DNA of 64,000 nt, from contig NZ_CP076413.1 in NCBI RefSeq assembly GCF_021173085.1, forward strand, positions 2,170,001 through 2,234,000, written 5' to 3'. Positions 1 to 9,648 of the stretch are shown piece by piece (within the stretch, counting starts at the first letter, position 1; every line of letters begins with the position of its first letter). Both the position numbers and the translations under genes were made by a program. Origin of the DNA: Ralstonia wenshanensis. Lineage in GTDB: Bacteria > Pseudomonadota > Gammaproteobacteria > Burkholderiales > Burkholderiaceae. The notes beneath the pieces are model-generated. The model ran no database searches, had not been told where the DNA came from, and worked only from the letters and a program-made list of their open reading frames with translations.

Positions 1-234
1 AAGTTCGAGCGCGAAGGCATCGTGCAGATACGCGCGGTCGTGCCTTATGTGATTGGCGTGCAGCACTTCGATAGCGGCTCCAACCTGGAAGCCGATCGCG
101 CCATCAAAAGTCGTGAAGCCGACAACCGGCTCGGGGTCGGCCATCATCTGCACCAGATCGTGGTGCGCAAGTTCCTCTATCAGATATTCGTGCGGCCGTT
201 CCTCGGCATCGTGAAGCAGAAGAAGACCTGGTGA
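1..234 (+). CDS. C-terminal fragment of an unidentified protein, cut by the window edge
   Basis: The frame is open from the first base and ends at a TGA, giving the last 77 residues of a protein that starts outside the window. It is basic at the end (KQKKTW). I do not recognise it with confidence. It converges on an LPS glycosyltransferase operon, and the PYVIGVQHFDSGSN stretch loosely recalls the end of LPS-type glycosyltransferases such as family 25, so a surface-polysaccharide role is plausible but only inferred from context. Only 16 bp separate its stop from the stop of the opposing gene. Confidence 0.5.
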   Translation, partial: KFEREGIVQIRAVVPYVIGVQHFDSGSNLEADRAIKSREADNRLGVGHHLHQIVVRKFLYQIFVRPFLGIVKQKKTW

Positions 235-250
235 GCATGATGGCGCCCGC

Positions 251-1093
251 TCAGGCGCCTTGCTCTCGCAGTTCTGCAAGCCCGACTTCCGCGCGGATGA
301 TGTCAGTATTCCGGCGAGCCATCATGCGCTGATAGTTAGGGCTCTCCTGCGCGCGCGATTGTTCGCGATGCCATAGGTGGAAGACTTCGGTCGCGCAGAA
401 GCCGCGCTTGCGCCGCACACCTGCGTTGTACAGGCGGACCGCCAGATCGGCGTCTTCATGGCCCCACCCGACGAAGCTCTGATCGAAGCCGTTCACGCGT
501 TCGAAATCGCTGCGCCACACGCCAAGGTTGCAGCTCTTGATGCCGCGCAGGCTGGTGTCCTTGAAAGTGCGCGGCACCGGCAAACCCGGCACCAATAGCG
601 GCAGGAATTTGTTGATGCGGCCCGCGCGCCAGGCGGCAAACCAATACGCGCGGTCCTTCAGGTGGATATCGATCTGCTGGGCGACGACCTCACGCGTCAT
701 CGCTTCATTCAGGAGGATGCGGCTGCCGGACAGCAGGCGCCCCCGCTCCGCCAACGCGCGATGCCGCGCCACGAAATCCGGACGCGGCACGCAATCGCCA
801 TCGAGAAAAACGAGGTAGTCGGCGTCTGTCGCCAGCACGCCGCGGTTGCGGATCTCACCCGCGCGAAAACCGTCATCGGGATGCCAGGCATGGCGTAGTG
901 GATACGGCGCAGTCTTGACAGCGGCTTCGACCGCCACGCGTGTGTCATCGCGCGAACCGTCGTCAGCGACGACGACGTCGAATGCGTGGTCGGTCTGTGC
1001 GCCACAGCCGGCCAGTACGCGAGCCAGCGCGTCCGGGCGGTTATACGTCGTAACGATGAGGGCGATGCGACGCGGCGGCTCAGCGCTTGCCAT
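251..1093 (-). CDS. Glycosyltransferase family 2 with a GT7-type C-terminal region
   Basis: A 280-residue GT-A fold glycosyltransferase, probably adding a sugar to LPS core or O-antigen at the cytoplasmic face of the inner membrane. The nucleotide-sugar-binding part starts with IALIVTTYNRPDAL, followed by ADDGS near residue 44 and the DxD-like DGDC near residue 97. The later WGHEDADLAVR block is typical of the C-terminal galactosyltransferase-like region of these enzymes. No membrane segment is visible. It is the last gene of a four-gene minus-strand operon and overlaps the preceding glycosyltransferase gene by 14 bp, which implies translational coupling. The sugar donor and acceptor cannot be read from sequence. 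Confidence 0.88.
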   Translation of the reverse strand: MASAEPPRRIALIVTTYNRPDALARVLAGCGAQTDHAFDVVVADDGSRDDTRVAVEAAVKTAPYPLRHAWHPDDGFRAGEIRNRGVLATDADYLVFLDGDCVPRPDFVARHRALAERGRLLSGSRILLNEAMTREVVAQQIDIHLKDRAYWFAAWRAGRINKFLPLLVPGLPVPRTFKDTSLRGIKSCNLGVWRSDFERVNGFDQSFVGWGHEDADLAVRLYNAGVRRKRGFCATEVFHLWHREQSRAQESPNYQRMMARRNTDIIRAEVGLAELREQGA

Positions 1094-1853
1094 GACGATG
1101 CAGCATCATCAGCTTGATGTAGCGGTAGTACGTGCCCTCGGCGTTCGACACGGCGAGCATGAAGCCCTCCGCACCATCGAGGAAACCACGCTGGATGATG
1201 TACGTACGGATGAACGCCCACAGCCCGTGACCAATGGCACTGCCCAGCGACGCGCGCTTGCCCTTGGCATAGGCTGCGGCCGCACCGGCGGTCGAATAAT
1301 CGTTCGCCTTGTCAAGCGCAGCCTTCAGGTCGGGAATCGAGTAGTGAATGATCGGCGCGCGGAAGTCGCCCACCGTACCCTCGAAGACCAGGTGCGAGTG
1401 CACCGGCGCATCGAAGAACGTCACCTGTTCACGCTTGAAGAAGCGGCGGATGCGGTCCGGCCACCAGCCCGAATGCTTCATGAAGCGACCGCAGAAACTG
1501 GAGCTGCGCGGCATCGAATAAACAGTGTGCGAGCTGCCCGATTCCAGGACGGCGATCATCTCGGCACGCAACTCGGGGCTGATGCGCTCGTCGGCGTCCA
1601 GCGAGAGCACCCAGTCGGTACGCGCCTCGCGCAAGGCACGGTTGGACTGCTCGCCGTAGCCGGGCCAGTCGGTCTCGAACACGCGCGCACCTAGCTGGCG
1701 GCAAATATCTTGCGTGCCGTCCGTGCTACCCGAGTCGAAGACGATGACATCGTCCGCCCAGTCGCGCACCGAGCGGATGCAGTCGCCGATATCAGCGGCT
1801 TCGTTCTTGGCGACGATGATGACGGCGAGCGTGGCTCGATTGGATGCGGACAT
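1080..1853 (-). CDS. Glycosyltransferase family 2, LPS core WaaE/KdtX-like
   Basis: A 257-residue family 2 enzyme of the type that adds glucose to the inner-core heptose of LPS (WaaE/KdtX group). It opens with AVIIVAKNEAADI, then FDSGSTDGT, then the metal-binding SLDADER segment near residue 85. A Trp/Arg-rich stretch (WWPDRIRRFF) and APVHSHL follow, both typical of this subgroup. The gene sits 12 bp downstream of the O-antigen ligase gene and overlaps the next glycosyltransferase, so all belong to one LPS operon. The assignment to WaaE/KdtX rests on overall resemblance; the exact sugar is unknown. Confidence 0.87.
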   Translation of the reverse strand: MSASNRATLAVIIVAKNEAADIGDCIRSVRDWADDVIVFDSGSTDGTQDICRQLGARVFETDWPGYGEQSNRALREARTDWVLSLDADERISPELRAEMIAVLESGSSHTVYSMPRSSSFCGRFMKHSGWWPDRIRRFFKREQVTFFDAPVHSHLVFEGTVGDFRAPIIHYSIPDLKAALDKANDYSTAGAAAAYAKGKRASLGSAIGHGLWAFIRTYIIQRGFLDGAEGFMLAVSNAEGTYYRYIKLMMLHRHGKR

Positions 1854-1865
1854 GCGAAAGCGATC

Positions 1866-3146
1866 TCAGAGAACAGGAGCGGCGCCAAGCTGCTGCCGGC
1901 GCCGATGAATATGCGCGGTGAATATGGCCACCATCACGCTGTAGAACACGACCGTCTGCGCGATGATCAGCATCACTTCGGTCAGCCCGAACAATACGAA
2001 ACCGACACATAACGTGAGGCCCATCGCTCCCGTGGTGCGTAGGATGCGATCGTCGCACAGCGCAGCGCGCAGAAAGTACGCGGCAGGCACCAAGTACAGC
2101 GCCAACAATGCGCCGATGCCCAGCACGCCAAGCGTGGCGCCATTGTATAGAAACTCGTTGTGGGCATGCTCGAAGGCAGTCGCTTCCTGTGTGATCAGCC
2201 CCTCCGCATGAATCGCCTTGAGAGCGGGCTCGAATTGGCCTCTTCCCACCCCGGCGAGCGGATGGCGCGTCAACATCAGCGTGGCCGCTTTCCAGAGTTG
2301 GAAGCGAATGCCCACAGAGGTGTTCGTCTGGCCAGCTTGATAAGCATGGATGTCCCCCATCGCCTGATCAAAGCGGGTCCGCACCATACTCGACGACACG
2401 CATATCGCCGCCAACAGCGCGAAGAACACCAGCAAGGCGGACAAGCGCTTCTTCCAGCTCACATGGCGCAGCGTCGCCACGGCGATCAGCAGTAGTACGG
2501 GGATTGCAATCCATCCACCGCGCGCCTGGGACAGGTACGACGCATAGAGGCCAGCGCCGCCTGCCACTCCGCGCAAGATAACAAGCAGCCAGCCGTCCCT
2601 CTTGGACCAACCAATAGAAATCAGAGAGAACAGCCCCATCAGCAACGATAGATTGCCGAAAGGGATCGTGTTGGCGAACGCGCCGATCTTGTCTGGCCGC
2701 CCCACACGCAACTCAAGGTAGGCCCACACAACCGACGCCAGTGCCCCTGCAACACATCCCCACTGCACACTCTCCAGCTGTTTAGGCCGCAATTTCAACA
2801 GCGCAAAAAGCGCCAATCCGAACAACCAAAGCCTGCCATAGGCAAACGGCACAGTGCGCGGCGCGGCCGGGTTCAGCTGCGCACTGACCAGCATCGCAGT
2901 CGGCATGGCGGCCATGGCCAGGATCAGCCACCGATGTTCGCGCCACATCGCGCGCAGTCGGTTCATGACTTCTGCAGGCGCGGCCAACATCGACCAGAAC
3001 GCGGCCACCAGCAGCAGCAAGAACGACAGGAACGCTGCGCCGCGCACCGACAGCATGAAAGCCGGGAGGATGGCAATTCCGAACACGGCCAGCGCCGCCG
3101 GCGCGCTGGATATCAGCGTCCGGCCACGTTGCATCGAGCCGTTCAT
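1866..3146 (-). CDS. waaL: O-antigen ligase family membrane protein (WaaL/Wzy_C)
   Basis: A 426-residue polytopic inner membrane protein with about ten to twelve hydrophobic segments. The long periplasmic loop in the C-terminal half holds RHPLAGVGRGQFEPAL and AFEHAHNEFLYNGATLG, the conserved Arg and His-containing signature of the Wzy_C domain. Such proteins transfer undecaprenyl-linked O-antigen onto lipid A-core in the periplasm (WaaL) or polymerise O-units (Wzy); the LPS-core gene context favours ligase. Its ATG overlaps the stop of the upstream GT4 gene as ATGA, showing tight coupling. Distinguishing ligase from polymerase needs more than this sequence. Confidence 0.8.
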   Translation of the reverse strand: MNGSMQRGRTLISSAPAALAVFGIAILPAFMLSVRGAAFLSFLLLLVAAFWSMLAAPAEVMNRLRAMWREHRWLILAMAAMPTAMLVSAQLNPAAPRTVPFAYGRLWLFGLALFALLKLRPKQLESVQWGCVAGALASVVWAYLELRVGRPDKIGAFANTIPFGNLSLLMGLFSLISIGWSKRDGWLLVILRGVAGGAGLYASYLSQARGGWIAIPVLLLIAVATLRHVSWKKRLSALLVFFALLAAICVSSSMVRTRFDQAMGDIHAYQAGQTNTSVGIRFQLWKAATLMLTRHPLAGVGRGQFEPALKAIHAEGLITQEATAFEHAHNEFLYNGATLGVLGIGALLALYLVPAAYFLRAALCDDRILRTTGAMGLTLCVGFVLFGLTEVMLIIAQTVVFYSVMVAIFTAHIHRRRQQLGAAPVL

Positions 3147-4210
3147 CGCAATGCCCCCGCGCCAGGTGCAAGCGCCAGCAAGGCATCGATGTGCGCAGTG
3201 ATGCTGGGGTCATAGCGCAGATGCTCACGCGGATTCGCCAGGCGCGCTTGGCCGGCCTGCGCACGGGCAACAGCGGCTTCAATCGTGCGCGCCAGCGTGG
3301 CTGGATCATCGAGATCGAAGGTGGGCGCCCCTTCTTCCGAGATCACCTCGGTGCAGGCGATGTTGGCTGCCAGCACGGCCGGCGTACCGCACAGCACGGA
3401 CTCCACGCCAATCAGCCCAAACGGCTCGTAGTGCGAAGCAAGGATTGTGTAGTCCGCCGCGCGGTAGACGTTCTCGATGTCCTTGCGGTATCCCAGGTAG
3501 CGGATGTTGGGCGAGGACGACGACACCGGCCGCCCGATCACCGCCAGTTGCACCGGCAAATCCGTCTTGGAGAAGAACGCCTCCAGCAGCGGATAGCCCT
3601 TGCGCTTGTGGCTCGACGAGGGGAACACAAACGTGACGCGGTCCTTTGCAAAGCCCAGTTCATCGCGCAGCCGCTGACGCTCGGCTTCGCTCACCGGCGA
3701 GAACTTCGTCTCGCTCACCGGCGGATACACCGTCTTCACCTTGGCCGCCGGAATGTCGTAATAGTCGAGCACTTCCTGCGCCATCAGCCGCGAGTGCGCA
3801 ACAACAACGTGCGAGCGGACATAGTCTCTGCGCTCCAGCGCGATCTGTTGGCGGTCCCAGAAGGCGGCCTCTTTGGAAAAGCTCTTGAGATAACCGACGT
3901 GGGTACCGCCGCAAATGGCGATATCGGATGCCCCTGTGCGGTTGCAGCCGATCATCAGATCGATGTGCTCCCGCTTGGCCAGATAGCGCACTAGCCAGCC
4001 GAACGCGTGGTCATTGAATTTGCCGGGCAGTTTGCGCGTGGGCAATGCAACTGCCTTGACCTGGCGGTATTCGGGAAGCGCCTTGTCCACCATCTTGGCG
4101 AAAAACACGGGACGGATGGCGCGCTCATGTAGGCCGCGCACCAGGTCCATCGCGTAGCGCTCGCTGCCGCCACTGTAGCCCAGCGCGTTGCACGAGATTC
4201 CGACGTTCAT
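3143..4210 (-). CDS. Glycosyltransferase family 4, WaaG-like
   Basis: First gene of the LPS operon: a 355-residue GT-B fold retaining glycosyltransferase. The N-terminal acceptor domain begins NVGISCNALGYSGGSERYA, with the glycine-rich loop close to the start. The C-terminal donor domain includes FVFPSSSHKRKGYPLL and the EPFGLIGVE element, an EX7E motif that holds the nucleotide sugar. This matches the group of WaaG (LPS core glucosyltransferase I), acting at the cytoplasmic side of the inner membrane. No signal or transmembrane segment is present. The stop codon is shared with the start of waaL. Substrate is inferred from context only. Confidence 0.85.
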   Translation of the reverse strand: MNVGISCNALGYSGGSERYAMDLVRGLHERAIRPVFFAKMVDKALPEYRQVKAVALPTRKLPGKFNDHAFGWLVRYLAKREHIDLMIGCNRTGASDIAICGGTHVGYLKSFSKEAAFWDRQQIALERRDYVRSHVVVAHSRLMAQEVLDYYDIPAAKVKTVYPPVSETKFSPVSEAERQRLRDELGFAKDRVTFVFPSSSHKRKGYPLLEAFFSKTDLPVQLAVIGRPVSSSSPNIRYLGYRKDIENVYRAADYTILASHYEPFGLIGVESVLCGTPAVLAANIACTEVISEEGAPTFDLDDPATLARTIEAAVARAQAGQARLANPREHLRYDPSITAHIDALLALAPGAGALR

Positions 4211-4267
4211 GGATGCTCTAGTAATAATCGTATTTGAGACTGCAGTCCTGCCGAGCGTGCGCCCGGC

Positions 4268-4288
4268 GATGGCGCCCCCTGCGCCATC
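4268..4288. other. Perfect hairpin between dnaE and the LPS operon
   Basis: GATGGCGC and GCGCCATC form an 8-bp perfect stem around a 5-nt loop, just past the dnaE stop. Neither strand has a T-run after it, so it is not a standard intrinsic terminator. It could stop exonucleases or slow polymerase at the end of dnaE. Confidence 0.4.
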
Positions 4289-4294
4289 TTCAGA

Positions 4295-7200
4295 CTACTC
4301 GTACACCGTTGCCACGTTCTCGGCGTCCAGCGCCTGACGCAGCGCGGCGATGGCGTCCTCGCTCGGAACAATGCGCCAGGCGTCGCCGAGCACGGCTTCG
4401 CAGCGGGCCTGCTCGCAGACGTAGTTGATGCGCACCGAGACGCCATTGCCATCCGCCGCCACATGCGGCGAGAGCAGGTCGCGCAGCTTGGCCGCCGTTG
4501 AATCGCCGTTCATCGACAACCGGATGGCCCGCGCGAACTTGGCGCGCGCCTGGGTCATGTCCATGACCGATTCGGCCGTGACGCGCACGCCGCCAGTGAA
4601 CATGTCGTGGCGAGCACTGCCCTGCACGATCAGCACTTCGTCTTCCTTGAACAGCGCGCGATTGGCTTCGAACACTTCGTTGAAGACCGTCACTTCGGTG
4701 GCTTCGCTGGCGGAGCCGTCGTCGAGCATGACGATCAGCATCTTGCCGCGCTGGGTCATCTGCGTGCGCTGCCCGACGATCACGCCTGCCACGGTCTTGT
4801 TACGTGCGTCGCGGTTGCCGTAACCGCCGCCATTGCCCTTGTCGGTCACTTCGCGAGCCAGCTCGGCCAGCGTCGTGCGCGCAAAGCGGCGCACTTCGTC
4901 GCGGCATTCGTCGAACAGGTGACCGGAAAGATAGAAACCCAGCGCCTGCTTTTCTTCCTGCAGCTTGCGCTTGGTCGACCAGGCCGGCTCGTCGACGAGT
5001 TCGGGGCGATGCTGCTCGGCATCGTCACCGCTCATCAGATCGAACAGCGACACTTGGTTGGCGGCCGCTGCCTTCTGCTCGGCGGCTTCCATGGCCAAGC
5101 CGATCGAAGCGAGCAGCTGTGCGCGGTTGGCGTTGAGGCTGTCGAAGGCGCCGGCGCGCACCAGCGCTTCGATTGTGCGGCGATTCACCTGGCGGCGGTC
5201 GACGCGCTCGCAGAAGTCGAACAAGTCCTTGAATGGGCCGTCTTCGCGTGCACGCAGGATGTCTTCGATCGCGCCCTGACCGCTGCCCTTCACGCCGCCC
5301 AGGCCGTAGCGGATGGTCTTGGCGTCGGTTGGGGCGAAGCGGTACTGGCTCGCGTTGATATCCGGCGGCAGCACGGTCAGGCCGTTCTTGCCCCGGGCAT
5401 CGTCGTAGAGGATCTTCACCTTGTCGGTGTCGTCCATGGCGAGCGACATGTTGGCTGCCATGAATTCGGCCGGGTGATGCGCCTTGAGCCACGCCGTGTA
5501 ATACGCCAGCAGCGCATAAGCGGCCGCGTGCGACTTGTTGAAGCCGTAGCCCGCGAACTTCTCCATCAGGTCGAAGATTTCATCGGCCTTTTCGGTAGAG
5601 AGCCCATCCTTGGCCGCGCCCGCGCGGAACAGCGCGCGGTGCTCGGCCATTTCTTCGGCTTTCTTCTTACCCATTGCACGGCGCAGCAAGTCGGCGCCGC
5701 CGAGCGAGTATCCGCCCACGATCTGCGCCATCTGCATCACCTGCTCCTGGTAGACCATGATGCCGTAGGTCTCCTTGAGCACCGGCTCGACGCGCGGGTC
5801 GGGGTACTCGACCTTCTCGCGACCGTGCTTACGCGCGCAGAAGCTCGGAATCAGGTCCATCGGGCCTGGGCGATACAACGCTACCAGGGCGATGATGTCC
5901 TCAAAGCGGTCAGGCTTGGCGTCCTTCAGCATGCCCTGCATGCCGCGGCTTTCCAGCTGGAACACAGCGACCGTGTTGGCCGACTTCAGGATGTCGAACG
6001 CCTTCTTGTCCGTCAGCGGAATGTGGCTGCAGTTCCAATCCGCCTTGGACGGATCGAGCATGCGGATATAGCGCTCGGCCCAGTCGAGGATCGTGAGCGT
6101 GGTCAAGCCCAAGAAGTCGAACTTGACCAGGCCGACGGCTTCCACGTCGTCCTTGTCGTACTGGCTGACGACGCCGGCGTCTTCACCGCCTTGTGTGTAG
6201 AGGGGGCAGAAGTCGGTCAACTTGCCCGGGGCGATCAGCACACCGCCCGCGTGCATGCCGACGTTACGCGTCATGCCTTCAACGCGCTGTGCGAGTTCCA
6301 GCAGCTGCTTGACCTCTTCTTCGTTGGCTTCGCGCTCGGCCAGCAGCGGCTCTTCCTTCTTGGCCTCTTCCAGCGTGACGAGCTTGCCCGGCTTGAACGG
6401 GATCAGCTTGGCCACGCCGTCAACGAAGTTGTAGCCGAGGTCCAGCACGCGACCCACGTCACGCACCGCGGCCTTGGCGGCCATCGTGCCGAAGGTGGCG
6501 ATCTGCGAGACGGCATCCTTGCCGTACTTTTCCTTCACGTACTGGATGACGCGGTCGCGGCCGTGCTGGCAGAAGTCGATGTCGAAGTCGGGCATCGACA
6601 CACGTTCCGGGTTCAGGAAACGCTCGAACAGCAGGTTGTATTTGAGCGGGTCCAGATCGGTAATGCCCAGCGCATATGCCACCAGCGAACCGGCACCCGA
6701 CCCCCGGCCCGGCCCCACCGGCACGCCGTTGTTCTTCGCCCAGTTGATGAAGTCCGCAACGATCAGGAAGTAGCCCGGGAAGCCCATCTTGATGATGGTG
6801 CCGGTCTCGAATTCCAGGCGGGCGTAGTACTCGGCGCGTTTTGATTCGCGCACGGCCTCGTCGGGGAACAGCACTTCCATGCGCTTTTCCAGCCCTTCCT
6901 TGGCAAGCTGGACGAGGTAGTCATCCAGCGACATGCCATCGGGCGTCGGGAACAGCGGCAGCTTGGGCTTGCCCAGTTCCAGCTTGAGGTTGCAGCGCTG
7001 CGCGATCTGCACCGCGTTGGCCAGCGCGGACGGGATGTCGGCAAACAGCGCGCACATCTCGTCCTGCGTCTTGAAATACTGTTCGGTCGTGAAACGGCGG
7101 GCACGGCGCGGATTGGCGAGCAGTTCACCTTCCGCAATGCAGGTGCGCGCTTCGTGGGCCGTGAAATCGTCCGGCGTCATGAACTGCACCGGATGCGTGG

Positions 7201-7813
7201 CGACAACCGGCAACTGCATGGCCGAGGCCAGCTTCACGGCTTGCTGAATGTAGGCCTCGGTACCGGCGTGCCCCGCGCGCTGCAGTTCGATGTAGAAAGC
7301 GCCCGGAAACACGCGCGACCAGTTCGTCGCGAGCTTGCGCGCCAGCGCATCGTTTCCATTGGCCAACGCCATGCCGATATCGCCCGCCATACCGCCGGAG
7401 AGCGCCAGCAGGCCGGTGGACAGGGGGGCGTTTTCCACGCCAGGCTCATCGAACCATTCGGGGGCGATTTCCGCGCGGCCGCGATGTTGGTTGGAGAGCC
7501 ACGCCCGTGCCAGCAACTGGCACAGGTTCAGGTAACCCTGCTTGTCACGCACCAGCAACAGCAGGCGTGTCGGTTTGTCGCGCTCGTCGTGATTGGTGAT
7601 CCACACGTCGGCGCCGACGATAGGCTTCACGCCCTTGCCACGCGCTTCCTTGTAGAAGCGCACCAGCCCGAAGGCGTTGGCAAGATCGGTCAGCGCCAGG
7701 GCGCCCATGCCGTCTTTGGCGGCGGCCTTGACGGCATCGTCCAGACGGACGTTGCCATCGACGACGGAATATTCGGAGTGGAGACGGAGGTGGACGAAGC
7801 GCGGCGAATTCAT
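4295..7813 (-). CDS. dnaE: DNA polymerase III alpha subunit
   Basis: The replicative polymerase catalytic subunit, 1172 residues from the ATG chosen here. The frame stays open 22 codons further upstream, but family alignment begins at [15 protein letters not shown], so the longer start is rejected. The order is an N-terminal PHP domain (about 5-280), then the polymerase palm and fingers with PDFDIDF near residues 408-414 supplying two catalytic aspartates and KFDFLGL holding the third, then a helix-hairpin-helix region and a C-terminal OB fold ([15 protein letters not shown] onward). It acts in the cytoplasmic replisome. It is divergent from trhO, with about 150 bp between the starts. Confidence 0.97.
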   Translation of the reverse strand: MNSPRFVHLRLHSEYSVVDGNVRLDDAVKAAAKDGMGALALTDLANAFGLVRFYKEARGKGVKPIVGADVWITNHDERDKPTRLLLLVRDKQGYLNLCQLLARAWLSNQHRGRAEIAPEWFDEPGVENAPLSTGLLALSGGMAGDIGMALANGNDALARKLATNWSRVFPGAFYIELQRAGHAGTEAYIQQAVKLASAMQLPVVATHPVQFMTPDDFTAHEARTCIAEGELLANPRRARRFTTEQYFKTQDEMCALFADIPSALANAVQIAQRCNLKLELGKPKLPLFPTPDGMSLDDYLVQLAKEGLEKRMEVLFPDEAVRESKRAEYYARLEFETGTIIKMGFPGYFLIVADFINWAKNNGVPVGPGRGSGAGSLVAYALGITDLDPLKYNLLFERFLNPERVSMPDFDIDFCQHGRDRVIQYVKEKYGKDAVSQIATFGTMAAKAAVRDVGRVLDLGYNFVDGVAKLIPFKPGKLVTLEEAKKEEPLLAEREANEEEVKQLLELAQRVEGMTRNVGMHAGGVLIAPGKLTDFCPLYTQGGEDAGVVSQYDKDDVEAVGLVKFDFLGLTTLTILDWAERYIRMLDPSKADWNCSHIPLTDKKAFDILKSANTVAVFQLESRGMQGMLKDAKPDRFEDIIALVALYRPGPMDLIPSFCARKHGREKVEYPDPRVEPVLKETYGIMVYQEQVMQMAQIVGGYSLGGADLLRRAMGKKKAEEMAEHRALFRAGAAKDGLSTEKADEIFDLMEKFAGYGFNKSHAAAYALLAYYTAWLKAHHPAEFMAANMSLAMDDTDKVKILYDDARGKNGLTVLPPDINASQYRFAPTDAKTIRYGLGGVKGSGQGAIEDILRAREDGPFKDLFDFCERVDRRQVNRRTIEALVRAGAFDSLNANRAQLLASIGLAMEAAEQKAAAANQVSLFDLMSGDDAEQHRPELVDEPAWSTKRKLQEEKQALGFYLSGHLFDECRDEVRRFARTTLAELAREVTDKGNGGGYGNRDARNKTVAGVIVGQRTQMTQRGKMLIVMLDDGSASEATEVTVFNEVFEANRALFKEDEVLIVQGSARHDMFTGGVRVTAESVMDMTQARAKFARAIRLSMNGDSTAAKLRDLLSPHVAADGNGVSVRINYVCEQARCEAVLGDAWRIVPSEDAIAALRQALDAENVATVYE

Positions 7814-7963
7814 CCGCGTATTGTACCGGGTGACACCTTCCGTAAAGCATTCCGGGCGTGCCCGGTTGACCATCGACAACCCCGCACGGCTGCGCGGGCG
7901 GCTATAATTTCGGCTTACGAATCAACGGGTTACCCAAGGCGCCAGAAAATGGCGCGGCAGCAC

Positions 7964-8812
7964 ATGCAGATCGTCAATATTTCCGCTTACAAATTCGTCA
8001 CCCTCGATGACCGCGAGACCCTGCGCCCCGCCCTGCTGGCCGAGTGCCAGGCGCGCGAGTTGAAGGGCACCGTGCTGCTGGCGCCCGAGGGCATCAACAT
8101 CTTCCTGGCCGGCTCGCGTGAAGCCATTGACGGCATCGTCAGTTGGCTGCGCGCCGACGCCCGTTTTGCTGACCTGGCGCCGAAGGAAAGCCTGTCCGAC
8201 CACCAGCCGTTCCGCCGCTTGCTGGTGCGCATGAAGAAAGAAATCATCACCATGCGCCACCCGTTGATCCGCCCGGAAGAGGGCCGCGCGCCGTCGGTTG
8301 CGCCGCCCGATCTCAAGCGCTGGCTCGACCAAGGCCACGACGACGAGGGTCGCCCCGTGGTGATGCTCGACACGCGCAATGACTATGAAGTTGCCGTCGG
8401 CACGTTCAAGAACGTCGTCGAATACAACCTCAAGAAATTCACTGAATTCCCGCCCGCCATTGCCGCGCACAAGGACGACTTTGCCGGCAAGACGGTCGTG
8501 TCGTTCTGCACCGGCGGCATCCGCTGCGAAAAGGCGGCGATCCACATGCAGGAGATCGGGGTCGAGCGCATCTATCAGCTTGAAGGCGGCATCCTCAAAT
8601 ATTTCGAGGAAGTGGGCGGCGCCCATTACGACGGCGATTGCTTCGTGTTCGACCACCGCACCGCTCTGAATGCCGAACTGCTGCCGGCGGGCCCCAAGCA
8701 ATGCTTCGCCTGCCGCGCCGTGGTCACGCCGGAAGAACAGCAATCTCCCGACTACATCCCAGGCCAGCGCTGCCCGCATTGCGCCGGCAGCCAAACGCGC
8801 GCAGCCGCATGA
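7964..8812 (+). CDS. trhO: tRNA uridine(34) hydroxylase / rhodanese-domain protein
   Basis: A 282-residue YceA/UPF0176-type protein that hydroxylates uridine 34 of certain tRNAs as the first step toward 5-carboxymethoxyuridine or 5-methoxyuridine. The N-terminal ferredoxin-like part carries [17 protein letters not shown] rhodanese domain follows with the active-site loop CTGGIRC (Cys182 and Cys188). The C-terminus has two Cys pairs (CFAC and CPHC) that could bind a metal. An ATG 15 bp upstream (MARQH) is also possible, but the family usually starts at [11 protein letters not shown]. The stop overlaps the start of a small lipoprotein gene. Confidence 0.93.
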   Translation: MQIVNISAYKFVTLDDRETLRPALLAECQARELKGTVLLAPEGINIFLAGSREAIDGIVSWLRADARFADLAPKESLSDHQPFRRLLVRMKKEIITMRHPLIRPEEGRAPSVAPPDLKRWLDQGHDDEGRPVVMLDTRNDYEVAVGTFKNVVEYNLKKFTEFPPAIAAHKDDFAGKTVVSFCTGGIRCEKAAIHMQEIGVERIYQLEGGILKYFEEVGGAHYDGDCFVFDHRTALNAELLPAGPKQCFACRAVVTPEEQQSPDYIPGQRCPHCAGSQTRAAA

Positions 8813-8934
8813 AGCACCTCGCCGCCCTCCTCCTCGTCACCACGATGTGCCTGACAGCATTGGCAGGCTGCGCGGCGAGCTGCGAGGGTGGATCCAACCG
8901 CGGTGTGTTCTGCGGAGCGGGCACGCGCTTCTGA
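8809..8934 (+). CDS. Small putative lipoprotein (41 residues)
   Basis: A short gene whose ATG overlaps the trhO TGA (ATGA), so it is probably translated by coupling. The product begins with a Lys, a hydrophobic stretch ([14 protein letters not shown]) and the lipobox LAGC, predicting signal peptidase II cleavage before Cys20 and a mature peptide of only about 22 residues rich in Gly and Cys ([15 protein letters not shown]). A terminator hairpin follows 25 bp later, marking the transcript end. I recognise no family. The two Cys after the lipidated one could form a disulfide in the periplasm. Function unknown. Confidence 0.65.
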   Translation: MKHLAALLLVTTMCLTALAGCAASCEGGSNRGVFCGAGTRF

Positions 8935-8959
8935 GCCTTAACAGCGCGCCAACAAAAAA

Positions 8960-8985
8960 CGCCGGACATGCCGGCGTTTTTCTTT
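8960..8985. terminator. Bidirectional intrinsic terminator after the small lipoprotein and WrbA-like genes
   Basis: CGCCGG and CCGGCG pair around ACATG; the stem is flanked by six A on the left and TTTTTCTTT on the right, so it can terminate both converging transcripts. Confidence 0.85.
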
Positions 8986-8997
8986 GAGCGATCCGCT

Positions 8998-9570
8998 TTA
9001 CTGACGGCCGCGCACAAACTGGTTGGTGATGGCAACAATGCGCTCGCCGAACAGCTTGGCGGTTTCCAGATCGCCCGGCAGCGGACCTTCTTCAGGGCTC
9101 GCATCCGACGGCGATTGCGCCAGCGCGCCACCAAAGCCCGCCAGGTAGTTCACGTCGTTGCGCGTAGCGGCCTTGCTGTTGGCCGGCATCATGCCCGTGC
9201 CAACCCAGATCATTCCGTGCTGCTGCGAGAGCGTCCACAGGTACTGGATCGACGCGTATTTGTCGCCGTTCATCGATGCAGAGTTCGTGAAACCCGCAGC
9301 GATCTTGTCCTTCCACGCGCCCGTGAACCAAGCCTTGGACGATGCATCGGCAAATTTCTTGAAGTCGCCCGAAACGCCGCCCATGTAGGTCGGCGCACCA
9401 AAGACGATCGTGTCGACACCGGCCAGCAGCGCCCAGGTGTCGTCGTTGACGTCGGTGACCGAAATCAGATGCGCGTCAGCGCCGGCGCCTTGAATGCCTG
9501 CAAATACGGCCTCGGCCTGCTTCTTCGTGTGGCCATAACCGCTGTGATAAACAACTGCAACTCGTGCCAT
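8998..9570 (-). CDS. WrbA-like flavodoxin family NAD(P)H:quinone oxidoreductase
   Basis: A 190-residue flavodoxin-fold protein. VVYHSGYGHTKKQAEAV is the N-terminal phosphate-binding loop for FMN, and FGAPTYMGGVSGDFKKF near residue 58 matches the second flavin-contacting loop of the WrbA/NADPH-dependent FMN reductase group. FTNSASMNGDK continues the family pattern. Such enzymes reduce quinones by two electrons in the cytosol and protect against redox cycling. It lies downstream of the pirin gene on the same strand, but a clear terminator sits between them, so it may have its own promoter in the short gap. Whether it is a true WrbA tetramer cannot be told. Confidence 0.88.
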   Translation of the reverse strand: MARVAVVYHSGYGHTKKQAEAVFAGIQGAGADAHLISVTDVNDDTWALLAGVDTIVFGAPTYMGGVSGDFKKFADASSKAWFTGAWKDKIAAGFTNSASMNGDKYASIQYLWTLSQQHGMIWVGTGMMPANSKAATRNDVNYLAGFGGALAQSPSDASPEEGPLPGDLETAKLFGERIVAITNQFVRGRQ

Positions 9571-9611
9571 GGGAATCCTCTTGGGGTTGGGGTACCGCGG
9601 GGGAACAACGG

Positions 9612-9643
9612 AAAAGAAAAATGGCGCACACAGGGTGCGCCAT
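9612..9643 (-). terminator. Intrinsic terminator of the pirin gene
   Basis: On the minus strand ATGGCGCAC and GTGCGCCAT form a 9-bp perfect stem with a 5-nt loop, followed by TTTTTCTTTTC. It lies 5 bp past the pirin stop. Confidence 0.82.
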
Positions 9644-9648
9644 GAACA

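Noticed and set aside
4607-6844. A 745-codon open frame on the plus strand
   Set aside because: It lies antisense to dnaE; it is the high-GC mirror frame, with His/Arg/Ala/Val-rich composition and no domain or ribosome site.
7154-7963. N-terminal extension of trhO of 270 codons
   Set aside because: Antisense to dnaE; the trhO family begins near [11 protein letters not shown].
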